Of a DNA stretch of 64,000 nt, positions 40,851-49,786 are shown one piece after another (position 1 is the first letter of the stretch; the number at the start of each line of letters is the position of its first letter). This DNA is from Streptomyces sp. NRRL F-5123. Lineage in GTDB: Bacteria > Actinomycetota > Actinomycetes > Streptomycetales > Streptomycetaceae. The stretch spans positions 1-64,000 of the forward strand of contig NZ_JOHY01000014.1 of assembly GCF_000721495.1 (NCBI RefSeq), read 5' to 3'. The notes beneath the pieces were generated by a model. The model did not search any database. It saw nothing but the letters and a program-made list of their open reading frames with translations, and was not told the origin of the DNA. The position numbers were made by a program, and so were the translations under genes.

Positions 40851-42134
40851 ATGACCGTCGCGCCGAACTCCCAGGAGCCCGGACCCGCCGCACCGCCCGC
40901 CCCTCTTCTCCCGCGTGCCGGCGTCCCCCGGCGCGGCCTCGGCCGCGGCCCCGCCTTCGCCGTCATAGCCGCGATCTTCGTCCTCTTCATGGCCGCCTCC
41001 AGCGCGCCCTCCCCCCTCTACGTCGTCTACCAGCACGCGTGGGGCTTCTCCGCGACCATGCTGACCACCGTCTTCGCGGTGTACGTGGCGGGCATGATCG
41101 GCGCGCTGCTCGTCCTGGGCGCGCTGTCCGACCACGTCGGACGCCGTCCCGTCCTGCTGTCCGCCATCGCCCTGGAAGCGGTGGCCATGGTGCTCTTCAT
41201 CACCGCGGGCGACGTCTCCGTCCTGCTCACCGCCCGCTTCGTGCAGGGCGTCGCCACGGGCGGCGCCATGACGACGCTCGGGGCGGCCCTGGTCGACCTC
41301 AACCCGCCGTACGCACCGCACCGCGCCGGCGTGGTCAGCGGCGCCGCCCCCGCCTTCGGACTCGCGGTGGGCTCGCTGGGCTGCGGCTTCCTGGTGCAGT
41401 ACGGGCCGCACCCGACGCGGCTGGTGTACGTGCTGCTGCTCGCCGGGCTGGTCGCCGCGGGGATCGTCGCCGCGCTGCTGCCGGAGACCTCGCAGCGCCG
41501 CCCCGGCGCCGTACGGTCGCTCCAGCCGCGGCTCGGCGTCGCACCCCGACTGCGGGCCGACCTGCTCGCCCTGGTGCCGATCCTGGTCGCCAGCTGGGCG
41601 CTCGGCGGGCTCTACCTCGCGCTCGGGCCCTCGGTGGCCGCGGGGCTGTTCGGGCTGTCGAGCCACGTCATCGGCGGCCTGGTCGTCACGCTGCTGTGCG
41701 CGCCCGCGTCCGTGACGGCCTTCGCGCTGCGGCCCTGGCCGACCGAGCGGACCCTCGCCCTGGGCGCGAGCATGCTCGCGCTCGGCACGGGCGTGGGCCT
41801 GGCCGGCGTGGAGGCGGACTCGGTCACCGCGGCGGCGCTCGGCACCGCGCTGGCCGGCGTCGGCTTCGGGGCCGCGGGCCTGGCGAGCTTCGGCACGCTG
41901 GCGCGCATCGCCGGACCGGCCGAGCGCGGAGAGCTGTTCGCGGTCGCCTTCGTCATCTCCTACCTGGCCTTCAGCATCCCCGCCGTCATCGCGGGCTTCG
42001 CCACCACCGACGTCGGGCTGCACCGCACCGCGGTCGTCTACAGCTCCGCCGTGATCGCCTTCGGCCTCCTCGCGCTCGTCGCCCAGCGCCTGCGGACCTC
42101 CCGCGCCGCCGCGCGCGCCTCGGCGGCCGGGTGA
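40851..42134 (+). CDS. MFS transporter (drug exporter-like)
   Basis: This 427-aa 12-helix major facilitator carries motif A in loop 2-3 as GALSDHVGRRPVLL (about residue 88). The N-terminal 30 residues are Pro/Arg-rich and cytoplasmic. The second half has the usual repeat of six helices, and the protein ends in a short basic tail. GGAGAG seven bases before the ATG at 40851 fixes the start. It is divergent from a TetR regulator with an obvious operator, the classic layout for an inducible efflux pump. The exported compound is unknown. Confidence 0.92.
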   Translation: MTVAPNSQEPGPAAPPAPLLPRAGVPRRGLGRGPAFAVIAAIFVLFMAASSAPSPLYVVYQHAWGFSATMLTTVFAVYVAGMIGALLVLGALSDHVGRRPVLLSAIALEAVAMVLFITAGDVSVLLTARFVQGVATGGAMTTLGAALVDLNPPYAPHRAGVVSGAAPAFGLAVGSLGCGFLVQYGPHPTRLVYVLLLAGLVAAGIVAALLPETSQRRPGAVRSLQPRLGVAPRLRADLLALVPILVASWALGGLYLALGPSVAAGLFGLSSHVIGGLVVTLLCAPASVTAFALRPWPTERTLALGASMLALGTGVGLAGVEADSVTAAALGTALAGVGFGAAGLASFGTLARIAGPAERGELFAVAFVISYLAFSIPAVIAGFATTDVGLHRTAVVYSSAVIAFGLLALVAQRLRTSRAAARASAAG

Positions 42135-42237
42135 CGCGGATCACTCCGCGGGGCGCCCGCGGCGGTCACATCCGGCCCGGCCCGGGAGTCAGTGCTGTGT
42201 AACCCGCCGCGAGGCCGACCACCGCAAGGAGACCGTC

Positions 42238-42708
42238 ATGGACGCCCGTCTGAGCTACTACACCAACCCCGTCGGCGCCAAGGTCGCGAAGTACGTCAAC
42301 TCCGCCGGCAAGGCCGTCACCGACTCGTCGCTGCCCGCCGCCACGCAGGAGCTGGTCAAGATCCGCGCCAGCCAGATCAACGGCTGCGGCGCCTGCCTGG
42401 ACATGCACACCAAGGACGCCGCGGCCGCGGGGGAGACCGCGCTGCGGCTGAACCTGATCGGCGCCTGGCGGGAGGCCACGGTCTTCACCGAGGCCGAGCG
42501 CGCCGCCCTCGCGCTGACCGAGGCCGGCACCCGTCTCGCCGACGGCGCCGGGGTGGCCGACGACGTGTGGGCGGAGGCCGCCCGGCACTACGACGAGGAG
42601 CAGCTGACGGCGCTTGTGTGCCTGATCGGCGTGATCAACGTCTACAACCGGCTGAACGTCCTGACCCGCCAGCCGGCCGGCGACTACCAGCCCGGCCAGT
42701 GGGGCTGA
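42238..42708 (+). CDS. Carboxymuconolactone decarboxylase / AhpD-like peroxidase protein
   Basis: This 156-aa helical protein of the CMD/AhpD superfamily carries the redox motif C50-G-A-C53 with H57 (INGCGACLDMHTKDA) and upstream K41 in ELVKIRASQ, the AhpD-type arrangement. It should act as an alkylhydroperoxidase or thiol reductase using the CxxC pair. The later AVLCLIGVINVYNRLN-like segment (ALVCLIGVINVYNRLNV) is also typical. AAGGAG precedes the ATG at 42238. It is monocistronic and is followed by hairpins shared with the convergent DUF5997 gene. Confidence 0.92.
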   Translation: MDARLSYYTNPVGAKVAKYVNSAGKAVTDSSLPAATQELVKIRASQINGCGACLDMHTKDAAAAGETALRLNLIGAWREATVFTEAERAALALTEAGTRLADGAGVADDVWAEAARHYDEEQLTALVCLIGVINVYNRLNVLTRQPAGDYQPGQWG

Positions 42709-42726
42709 CCCGCCCCGCGCCCCGGA

Positions 42727-42818
42727 GGGCCGGTGTCCCGCCGAGGGCGGGCGCCGGCCCCCGGCGTACGCAGGACCGCCGGGCATGCGCGAGGGCCCGC
42801 CCCCGGAGGGACGGGCCC
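42727..42818. terminator. Two hairpins between convergent genes
   Basis: The first hairpin pairs 42727-42742 with 42746-42760 (GGGCCGG and CCGCC blocks around a short loop). The second pairs 42793-42799 with 42812-42818 (GGGCCCG with CGGGCCC). They lie between the AhpD-like and DUF5997 genes and can stop transcription from either side. Confidence 0.7.
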
Positions 42819-42836
42819 CGCGACCGCGGGCCGCCG

Positions 42837-43229
42837 TCAGCGGGCCTGATGGTCCTCCGCCGTGCGCTTCTCCTTGAGGCGGACCGCCTCCTTGCGCACC
42901 TCGGCCTGCGTGGCGCGCTCCTTCTCCAGCCACTGCGGGCTCTCCTGCTTGAGTGCCTCGACCTGCTCGGTGGTGAGTGCCTCGGTGACACCGCCGCGCG
43001 CCAGGCCCGCGATCGACACGCCCAGCTTCGCCGCCACGACCGGGCGCGGGTGCGGCCCGTCGCGGCGCAGGTCGCGCAGCCACTGCGGCGGGTCGGCCTG
43101 GAGCGCGTCCAGCTCCGTCCGGGAGACGACACCCTCCTGGAACTGCGCGGGGGTGGCCGGAAGGTACACGCCCAGCTTCTTGGCCGCCGTGGCGGGCTTC
43201 ATCGTCTGGACGGATTTCTGCGACGTCAT
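42837..43229 (-). CDS. DUF5997 family protein
   Basis: This 130-aa soluble, highly charged protein matches actinobacterial DUF5997. Conserved segments are QTMKPATAAKKLGVYLPATPAQFQ, LDALQADPPQWLRDLRRDGPHPRPVVAAKLGVSIAGLARGG and a charged C-terminal helix. The middle segment reads like a helix-turn-helix (VVAAKLGVSIAGLARGG), so DNA binding is possible. It is divergent, 58 bp away, from a gene encoding a LysR-type effector domain without its own helix-turn-helix. This suggests the two proteins work together, as inference. Confidence 0.88.
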   Translation of the reverse strand: MTSQKSVQTMKPATAAKKLGVYLPATPAQFQEGVVSRTELDALQADPPQWLRDLRRDGPHPRPVVAAKLGVSIAGLARGGVTEALTTEQVEALKQESPQWLEKERATQAEVRKEAVRLKEKRTAEDHQAR

Positions 43230-43287
43230 GCCCACAAGGGTAACGAGCGCGTGTGCCGCCCCCGACCATCGCCGATAGCCTTGCGGG

Positions 43288-44124
43288 GTGACCGGCACGC
43301 ACGAGACGCACCCGACCCCCGACACCCCCGACGCTCCCGAGGGCTCTGTGGCCCCCGCGCCGCCCACCGCGCCCGGGGGGCCGGTCTTCCGGCTCGCGTA
43401 CGTCCCCGGCGTGACCCCGTCCAAGTGGGTGCGGATCTGGGGCGAGCGGCTGCCGGACGTCCCGCTGGAGCTGGTCGCGGTGGCCCCCGCGGAGGCGGCG
43501 GGGCTGCTGCGGGGCCGCGGCGCCGACGCCGGGCTGCTGCGGCTGCCGGTCGACCGCACCGACCTCAGCGCGATCCCGCTCTACACCGAGGCGACCGTGG
43601 TGGTCGTCCCCAAGGACCACTTCGTGGCCGCCGCCGAGGAGGTCACGCTCGCCGACCTCGCCGACGAGCTGGTGCTGCACCCCCTCGACGACACCCTCGG
43701 CTGGGAGCGCCCGCCCGGCCGCCCCGCGCTGGAGCGCCCGGCGACCACCGCGGACGCCGTCGAACTGGTCGCGGCCGGGGTGGGCGTGCTGGTCGTCCCG
43801 CAGTCGCTGGCCCGGCTGCACCACCGCCGGGACCTCACCTACCGCACGGTCGCCGACGCACCGCAGTCCCAGGTCGCGCTGTCCTGGCGCGAGGACGCGA
43901 CGACCGACCTGGTCGACGACTTCATCGGCATCGTCCGCGGCCGCACCGTCAACAGCACCCGCGGCCGCCGCGCCGCCGCGGACGCCGGGCCCGCCAAGGA
44001 CGGTGCGGCGGCCGGCAAGGCCGCCGCGGGCCGGAAGAAGCCGGGCGCGGCCCGCACGCCCGCGGGCAAGGGCGCCCGGACGGCCGCCGCGGCGCGCCGC
44101 GGCAAGCCCCGCCGCCGTTCGTGA
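43288..44124 (+). CDS. LysR-type substrate-binding domain protein lacking a helix-turn-helix
   Basis: This 278-aa protein contains only the periplasmic-binding-like effector domain of LysR regulators (about 35-215). Typical features are VPKDHFVAAAEEVTLADLADE and VELVAAGVGVLVVPQSLARL. In place of an N-terminal winged helix it has a short Pro/Thr-rich lead. Its C-terminal 60 residues are Lys/Ala/Arg-rich with histone-H1-like repeats (AAGRKKPGAARTPAGKG), which could bind DNA without sequence specificity. The GTG at 43288 was chosen. It is divergent from DUF5997. A hairpin follows the stop. Confidence 0.87.
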   Translation: MTGTHETHPTPDTPDAPEGSVAPAPPTAPGGPVFRLAYVPGVTPSKWVRIWGERLPDVPLELVAVAPAEAAGLLRGRGADAGLLRLPVDRTDLSAIPLYTEATVVVVPKDHFVAAAEEVTLADLADELVLHPLDDTLGWERPPGRPALERPATTADAVELVAAGVGVLVVPQSLARLHHRRDLTYRTVADAPQSQVALSWREDATTDLVDDFIGIVRGRTVNSTRGRRAAADAGPAKDGAAAGKAAAGRKKPGAARTPAGKGARTAAAARRGKPRRRS

Positions 44125-44132
44125 CGCCACGC

Positions 44133-44175
44133 GCGTACGCGCCCGGACCGCCGTGTGCGGACCGGGCGCGTACGC
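44133..44175. terminator. 14-bp stem terminator between convergent genes
   Basis: Perfect arms at 44133-44146 (GCGTACGCGCCCGG) and 44162-44175 with a 15-base loop lie between the LysR-effector-like gene and the betaine-binding protein gene. Confidence 0.85.
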
Positions 44176-44195
44176 ATCGGGGCTCAGCCCACGCC

Positions 44196-45194
44196 TCAGC
44201 CCAGGCCGACCGACTTCAGCCAGGCCTTGGCCACGTCGAGCGGGTCCTTCTTGTCGTTCTGCACCTGGGCGTCCATGTCGAGCAGCGACTTCGTGTCGAG
44301 CTTGGCCGACACCGCGTTGAGCGCCGCGACGGCCTCCGGCGACAGGGCGGTCTTGGACACCATGGGCTGGACGTTCGCGATCCCGAAGAGCTTCTTCGGG
44401 TCCTGGAGCGTCACGAAGTGCTCGCGGGTGATCGACGCGTCCGTGGTGAAGACGTCGGCGGCCTGCACGCTGTTCGCCTTCAGCGCCTGCACGGTGAGCG
44501 GGCCGCCCGCGTCCAGCGGCTTGAAGGACTTCGGGTTCAGCCCGTACTGCGACTTCAGGCCCACCAGGCCCTGCTGCCGGGTCTGGAACTCCGGTGAGCC
44601 GCCCACCACGATGTCCGAGCCGTACTTGGCCAGGTCGGCGATCGTGGACTGCGACGTCAGGTGGTATTTCGCCGCGGTCTCCTTGTTGACCGTGAGCGAG
44701 TCCTTGTCCTCGGCCGGCGCCGGGTCCAGCATCGTCAGCGACGGGTCGAGCTTGGCCTCTATCGCCGCGGTCGCCGCCTCCGGCGTGGTGGGCGTGGCGC
44801 TCTTGTCCAGGTAGGACAGCAGCGAGCCGTTGAACTCCGGCAGCACGGTCACACTGCCGTTCTTGACGAGCCCGTAGGTGATCTCGCGGGTGCCGATGTT
44901 GGGCTTGTACTGGACGGTGACGCCCTTGGCCTTGAGCGCCTCGCCGTACAGGTCCATGAGCAGGACGCTCTCCGCGAAGTTGTTGGACCCGACGACCACG
45001 GTGCCGCTCTGCGGGTCCTTGCCCTTGCCGGTGCCGGACGCGGCCGGCGCCGCGGGCTTCAGCGGGTCGGAGTCGGACGAGGAGGAGTCGCTACAGCCCG
45101 CGAGGAGCGCCGCGGCCGTGGTCGCGGCGATGAGGATCGCCGTCACTCGGAGGTGTCGAGGGCCTGTGCTGCTGCTCTGCGAAGGTGAAGTCAC
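44196..45194 (-). CDS. Glycine betaine/choline-type ABC transporter substrate-binding lipoprotein
   Basis: This 332-aa OpuAC-family binding protein has a signal peptide ending in a lipobox, with the lipid-modified cysteine at C34 (ALLAGC). A Ser/Asp tether and a type II binding fold follow (VVVGSNNFAESVLLMDLYGEALKAKG, the characteristic opening of QAT-family ligand-binding domains). It should capture quaternary ammonium osmoprotectants such as glycine betaine, choline or carnitine. It follows the two permease genes by about 215 bp on the same strand. The GTG at 45194 is preferred to upstream in-frame starts because it gives a proper signal peptide. Confidence 0.92.
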   Translation of the reverse strand: MTSPSQSSSTGPRHLRVTAILIAATTAAALLAGCSDSSSSDSDPLKPAAPAASGTGKGKDPQSGTVVVGSNNFAESVLLMDLYGEALKAKGVTVQYKPNIGTREITYGLVKNGSVTVLPEFNGSLLSYLDKSATPTTPEAATAAIEAKLDPSLTMLDPAPAEDKDSLTVNKETAAKYHLTSQSTIADLAKYGSDIVVGGSPEFQTRQQGLVGLKSQYGLNPKSFKPLDAGGPLTVQALKANSVQAADVFTTDASITREHFVTLQDPKKLFGIANVQPMVSKTALSPEAVAALNAVSAKLDTKSLLDMDAQVQNDKKDPLDVAKAWLKSVGLG

Positions 45195-45410
45195 GATTCC
45201 CGCTTCCGGGGGGTGAGGGTTCGGATGGCGTTCAATTGTCGTCGAAACGTCGGTTCCTGCACCGAATGATCCAATCCAGCGGCCGCAAAGGGCGTCAAGG
45301 CCGCCAGGGTCACCGATTGGCATCGATGCCCGCCGGGCGCGAAACGCGCCGTCCGCGCCCGACGGGACGTCAGATGTGCTATCGGCGCGTGTCCCCGGTG
45401 CCCGGCCCGG

Positions 45411-46079
45411 TCACCGGCCGCGCCGTACGCCGGGGGACACGACCAACCGTCCGACCAGCCAGAACAGCCCGATCATGGCGAGTGCGAGGGCTGCGATGAG
45501 CGTCGCCCCGCCCACCACGATCCGGTAGTTGTACTGGTAGAGGCCGTCGACGACGAAGCGGCCGAGACCGCCGAGCGAGACCGTCGCCGCGATCGCGGTG
45601 GTCGAGACCACCTGGATCGCCGCCGAGCGCAGCCCGCTGAGCACCAGCGGCAGCGCCATGGGCAGTTCGACCTGGAGGAGCACCGCGGCCGGCCCCAGGC
45701 CCATTCCGCGCGCCGCGTCCACCGGCGCGGGGTCGACGGTGCGCATCGCCTCGTAGGTCGTCACCAGGATCGGCGGCACGGCCAGCGCCACCAGCGGGAT
45801 CATCACCGGGGTGAGGCCCAGGCCCAGCCAGAAGAACATCAGCACCAGCAGGCCGTAACTGGGCAGCGCCCGGGCCGCGGTGGCGATGAGCGCCAGCGCG
45901 TTGCCGCCGCGCCCGGTGTGGCCGGTCACCAGCCCGACGGGCAGCGCGAGTGCGGCGGCGATGCCCAGCGCGGTGAAGGTGTACTGGAGGTGCTCCAGCA
46001 GCCGGTGCGGGATGCCGTACGCGCCGTGCCAGTTGGCGCCGTCCCGGAAGAAGTCGCCGATGAAGTGGAAGAGGCTCAT
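45411..46079 (-). CDS. Osmoprotectant ABC transporter permease (second)
   Basis: This 222-aa permease of the OpuBB/ProW type has about six transmembrane segments. The coupling loop TYEAMRTVDPAPVDAARGMGLGPAAVLLQVELPMALPLVLSG (about 115-155) is the family EAA motif. It overlaps the preceding permease stop (ATGA) and pairs with it to form the channel. Basic residues cap the C-terminus (GVRRGR). Confidence 0.92.
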   Translation of the reverse strand: MSLFHFIGDFFRDGANWHGAYGIPHRLLEHLQYTFTALGIAAALALPVGLVTGHTGRGGNALALIATAARALPSYGLLVLMFFWLGLGLTPVMIPLVALAVPPILVTTYEAMRTVDPAPVDAARGMGLGPAAVLLQVELPMALPLVLSGLRSAAIQVVSTTAIAATVSLGGLGRFVVDGLYQYNYRIVVGGATLIAALALAMIGLFWLVGRLVVSPGVRRGR

Positions 46080-46798
46080 GACGCGGCCTCCGCAGGCGCC
46101 GGCTCGGCCTTCTCGACGGCGGCGGCGCGGGCAGCCCGGCCCGCGGCCCGGGCGCCGCGCGGCAGCCACGGGGTCAGCGCGGTGCGCAGCAGCACGAGCA
46201 CGATGTCCATCAGCACCGACAGCACCGCGATGGACAGCACCGAGTTCAGCGCCAGGTTGGAGCGGTGGTAGAGGATCGCGTCCTGCAGCAGGTTGCCCAG
46301 CGCGCCCTGGTTGCCGATGATCGCGCCGACGCTCACCAGGCTGATGCTGGACGCGGTCGCGACCCGCAGCCCGGCGAAGATCGCCGGGACGGCGAGCGGC
46401 AGCTGCACCTTGAGATAGCGCTGGACGGGTCCGAGCCCCATCGCGGTGGCCGCCGACATCGTTTCCTGGGGCACCGATCTGACGCCGTCGACGATCGCCG
46501 GGACGAGGATCACCAGCGTGTAGACCGTCAGCGGGATCATCACCGTGGTCCTGGTCGCGCCGGTGTAGTCGATCAGGAAGACGAAGAAGGCCAGCGAAGG
46601 GATCGCGTACAGCACCGTGGTGACCCACAGCAGAGGCGGGTAGATCCAGCGGAAGCGCACGCACAGCTGCCCCAGCGGCAGCGCGACGGCCAGGCCGATC
46701 CCGACCGGGATCATCGCCTCCTGGATGTGCAGCCCCACCAGGCCGAGGTAGGAGTGCTGGAGGTCGCTGGGGATGTCGAAGAACCCCGCGCCGCTCAT
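46076..46798 (-). CDS. Osmoprotectant ABC transporter permease (first)
   Basis: This 240-aa permease of the quaternary-amine transporter family has about six transmembrane segments. The coupling loop DGVRSVPQETMSAATAMGLGPVQRYLKVQLPLAVPAIFAG is near residues 105-145. An Ala/Arg-rich cytoplasmic tail ends the protein. Both ends overlap neighbours by ATGA (ATPase upstream, second permease downstream), so the three are co-translated. Confidence 0.92.
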   Translation of the reverse strand: MSGAGFFDIPSDLQHSYLGLVGLHIQEAMIPVGIGLAVALPLGQLCVRFRWIYPPLLWVTTVLYAIPSLAFFVFLIDYTGATRTTVMIPLTVYTLVILVPAIVDGVRSVPQETMSAATAMGLGPVQRYLKVQLPLAVPAIFAGLRVATASSISLVSVGAIIGNQGALGNLLQDAILYHRSNLALNSVLSIAVLSVLMDIVLVLLRTALTPWLPRGARAAGRAARAAAVEKAEPAPAEAAS

Positions 46799-47970
46799 GT
46801 GGCCGCCCCGGCCTTGGAGACGGCGGCCCGGCCGGCGCCGCCGCCGTCCGTCCCGGTGGCGTGCGCGCTGCGGATCGCGGCGCCGATGGCCTCCTGCGAG
46901 ACCACCCCGGCGACCGCGCCGTCGCCGTCCACGGCGACCGCCCAGCCGGTCGGCGAGAGCACCGCGCAGTCCAGCGCGTCCCGTAGCGACTCGCGCCCGG
47001 CCACGAAGGGTCTGCCGTGCGGCAGCAGCCCGTCCGCGCCCGTGCTGCCGGCCGTCGCGGCGGCTGCGGCGGCGTCGGCCGCGGGCGCCCAGCCCAGCGG
47101 CCGGCCCCCGGTGCCGGTGAGCAGGACGTACGGCGCTCCGGCCGCGGCTGCCCGCGCGGCGCGCTCGGCGTCCGCACCGGCCGGCAGCACGGGCTCGGTC
47201 AGCAGCTCCAGGCCCTGGGAGGAGAAGAACGACAGCCGCCGGATGCCGCGGTCGGTGCCGAGGAAGTCCTCGACGAAGGCGTCGGCGGGGGAGCTGAGCA
47301 GTTCGTGGGGCGGCGCGAACTGGGCCAGCAGGCCGCCGGTCCGCAGCACCGCGATCATGTCGCCGATCCGGATGGCCTCGTCGATGTCGTGGGTGACGAA
47401 GACGATGGTCTTGCCCAGTTCCTCCTGGATCCGCAGCAGTTCCCCCTGCAGGCTCTTGCGGACGATCGGGTCGACCGCGGAGAAGGGCTCGTCCATCAGC
47501 AGCACGGGCGGGTCGGCGGCGAGCGCCCGGGCCACGCCGACGCGCTGCTGCTGGCCGCCGGACAGCTGGTACGGGTAGCGCTTGGCGAGCCCTGCGTCGA
47601 GGCCGACCCGCTCCATGAGTTCGCGGGCCCGATCCCGGGCCCGGCCGCGGTCCCAGCCGAGCATGCGGGGGACGGTCGCGATGTTGTCGACGATGGTCCG
47701 GTGCGGGAAGAGCCCGGCGTTCTGGATGACGTAGCCCATGGACCGGCGCAGCGTGTTGACCGGCTGCTCGCGTACGTCCGCGCCGTCCAGCAGGATCCGC
47801 CCGGAGGTCGGCTCGACCATCCGGTTGATCATTCGCAGGGTGGTGGTCTTCCCGCATCCCGACGGGCCCACCAGGACGGTGATCGACCCGTCCGGGATCT
47901 CCAGCGACAGGCCGTCGACCGCCGTGGTGCCGTCGGGGTATCGCTTGGTAACTGACTCTATCTGTATCAA
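46795..47970 (-). CDS. Osmoprotectant ABC transporter ATP-binding protein
   Basis: This 391-aa ATPase of the ProV/OpuCA type has Walker A GPSGCGKTT (about 35-43), the Q-loop IQNAGLFPH, signature LSGGQQQRV, Walker B PVLLMDEPF and switch VFVTHDIDEA. The C-terminal 120 residues resemble a CBS-type regulatory region (about 290-375, with DALDCAVLSPTGWAVAVDGDGAVAGVV), interrupted by an Ala-rich insert. CBS domains in this family sense ionic strength. The start appears to be a TTG at 47970 with GAGGGG about 10 bases upstream, since no ATG or GTG fits. It is the first gene of a four-gene osmoprotectant import operon. Confidence 0.92.
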   Translation of the reverse strand: MIQIESVTKRYPDGTTAVDGLSLEIPDGSITVLVGPSGCGKTTTLRMINRMVEPTSGRILLDGADVREQPVNTLRRSMGYVIQNAGLFPHRTIVDNIATVPRMLGWDRGRARDRARELMERVGLDAGLAKRYPYQLSGGQQQRVGVARALAADPPVLLMDEPFSAVDPIVRKSLQGELLRIQEELGKTIVFVTHDIDEAIRIGDMIAVLRTGGLLAQFAPPHELLSSPADAFVEDFLGTDRGIRRLSFFSSQGLELLTEPVLPAGADAERAARAAAAGAPYVLLTGTGGRPLGWAPAADAAAAAATAGSTGADGLLPHGRPFVAGRESLRDALDCAVLSPTGWAVAVDGDGAVAGVVSQEAIGAAIRSAHATGTDGGGAGRAAVSKAGAAT

Positions 47971-48243
47971 AGTGCCGAATACCCCTCGGGATCGGGCATG
48001 GACGGCCTGCCTCCGGTCGGTTTCGGACAGGCCGGTGCCAGAAGAGTCTAGACCGGGGCCTCACGAGCGGCCCGGTGTCACCTGCGGCGGGTCGTCCGGA
48101 TGCTCCTCCCGGAGCCCGGTTGCAGCCCGCAGCGCACCGGTCGACGGGCGGGCGGGTCACCCGGATGGCCGTCCGGGGGTGGCCCGCCCGCCCTCCCGAA
48201 GCCCCGAGTGCCCGCGCGGGGGGCCAGTGGCCGGCGAGGTGCG
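47971..48243. other. Intergenic region with promoter of the osmoprotectant operon
   Basis: No gene is seen. The first 60 bp next to the ATPase start are A/T-richer and should contain the operon promoter on the minus strand. The rest is GC-rich without clear features. Confidence 0.4.
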
Positions 48244-48375
48244 TCAGCCGGTGACGAGGTCGAACTGCTCCCAGCCGCCGATGCCCGTGCGACTGGCGAC
48301 CAGGGCGTCCGCCCCGCCGTTCTCCGCCGTGACGCAATTCCCGCCGGCGCGCGCCCGCAGGCTCACCGCCGCACG
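48244..48375 (-). pseudogene. Remnant of a fascin-like beta-trefoil domain
   Basis: About 40 residues (VSLRARAGGNCVTAENGGAD, then ALVASRTGIGGWEQFDLV) match the C-terminal repeat of fascin-like carbohydrate- or actin-binding trefoil modules often attached to secreted glycosidases in Streptomyces. An in-frame ATG at 48462 would give a 72-aa peptide, but its first 30 residues are unrelated and no signal peptide is present. It is probably the 3' scar of a lost secreted enzyme gene. Confidence 0.6.
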
Positions 48376-48482
48376 CCGGCGCGGCACATGCTGGAGAAAG
48401 TTCCGGCCGGGCGCGGCGGTGGACTGGGCGCGCATCACTTGCTGTTGCTGCTTCAACTTCAACGGATGAGCTCAGGCCCCGG

Positions 48483-48516
48483 GCACGGCCGTGGCCTGAC
48501 CAGGCCACGGCCGTGC
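48483..48516. terminator. Perfect 16-bp stem palindrome
   Basis: GCACGGCCGTGGCCTG at 48483-48498 and its exact complement at 48501-48516 are separated by only two bases. It is a very stable hairpin in the spacer downstream of the aldo/keto reductase gene and could act as terminator in either direction. Confidence 0.75.
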
Positions 48517-48619
48517 TGGAGTCCGCTGGATTCGGGCTGACCCGCGGTGGGGGAGGTGCGCCACGAAAGGTCGGATGAGGTGATTCAGGACTTGTCGGAC
48601 GGTGCGGCCCTGCCCGCCT

Positions 48620-49552
48620 TCATGCGTCGGGTCCGGCCGGCCCGGACGCGCCCAGCAGGGCCATGTCCTCGTCCGTGAGCCGCAGTGCGCCCGCGGCCAG
48701 GTTGTCCGCCAGGTGGTCCGGGTCGCCGGTGCCCGGGATCGCCAGCACGTGCGGGCCCTGCCGTAGCGTCCAGGCCAGCCGCACCTGCGCCGCCGACACG
48801 CCGTGCGCTGCCGCGACGGCCGCCACGGCCTCGTCGGTGTCCCCGGGGGCCGTGCCCGCGCCCAGCTCCCGGCCCTCGCCGGCGATCGAGTAGAACGGCA
48901 CGAAGGCGATGCCCAGTTCGCCGCACTCGCGCACCAGCGGGGCGCTGCGCCGGTCGCCGAGCCCGAACATGTTCTGCACGCACACCACCGGCGCGACGGT
49001 GCGGGCCTCGGCGAGCTGGGCGGACGTCACGTTCGACACCCCCAGACAGCGGATCAGCCCGGCGGCGCGCAGCTCCTCCAGCGCGCCCATGCGCTCGGCC
49101 ACGCCGCCCGCCGGCACGGACGGCATGACGCGCAGGTTGACCAGGTCCAGGTGGTCGCGGCCGAGCTGGCGGAGGTTCTCCTCCACCTGGCCGCGCAGCT
49201 GGTCCGGCCGGGCGGCCGGCAGCCAGGCGCCCGAGGGGTCCCGGCCCGGGCCGACCTTGGTGGCGATCACCAGGTCGTCCGGGTACGGCGCGAGCGCGCG
49301 GTTGATCAGTTCGTTCGCCGAGCGCAGTGAGGAGAAGTAGAAGGCCGCGGTGTCGATGTGGTCGACGCCCAGTTCGACCGCCCGGCGCAGCACCGCGAGC
49401 GCCTGCCCGCGGTCGCGCGGCACCCCGTTGTGGAAGGCGGCGCTGCCGGTCAGGCGCATCGCGCCCAGCCCGATCCGGCGCACCGTCATGTCGCCGAGCC
49501 GCCAGGTGCCCGCCGCGCCGGCGGTGACCGAATGTGAGGTCGGAGAAGTCAT
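48620..49552 (-). CDS. Aldo/keto reductase
   Basis: This 310-aa NADPH-dependent oxidoreductase has the TIM-barrel AKR fold. The N-terminal RRIGLGAMRLTG leads into HIDTAAFYFSS, with the catalytic Asp (HIDTA) and Tyr (FYFSS). IATKVGPGRD carries the catalytic Lys, and the C-terminal AIPGTGDPDHLADNLAAG is the NADPH-binding end. RDHLDLVNLR replaces the usual His-containing strand, so the catalytic His may be absent or shifted. GGGAG lies just before the ATG at 49552. Substrate unknown. It is divergent from a PP2C phosphatase gene. Confidence 0.92.
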   Translation of the reverse strand: MTSPTSHSVTAGAAGTWRLGDMTVRRIGLGAMRLTGSAAFHNGVPRDRGQALAVLRRAVELGVDHIDTAAFYFSSLRSANELINRALAPYPDDLVIATKVGPGRDPSGAWLPAARPDQLRGQVEENLRQLGRDHLDLVNLRVMPSVPAGGVAERMGALEELRAAGLIRCLGVSNVTSAQLAEARTVAPVVCVQNMFGLGDRRSAPLVRECGELGIAFVPFYSIAGEGRELGAGTAPGDTDEAVAAVAAAHGVSAAQVRLAWTLRQGPHVLAIPGTGDPDHLADNLAAGALRLTDEDMALLGASGPAGPDA

Positions 49553-49786
49553 GGACTCCCGTTTCTCCCGGAATCCCGCGGGGGAGGTCCCCGCGGAGCG
49601 ACCCGGAGTATGACCCGCCGGGGACCGTGTCCGTAATGCCCGGCAGGGAGGGGAAAAGTCACAGCCGGCAGGGGAACGATGCGACGGCGCCGGGAGTTGA
49701 TCCTGTGTCGGACGGTGGCGCTGGCGCGCCCCGTACGGCCGCCGGGCAGCACGGAAATTCCGGTTCGTCCCGTTAGGCTCGCCGGT

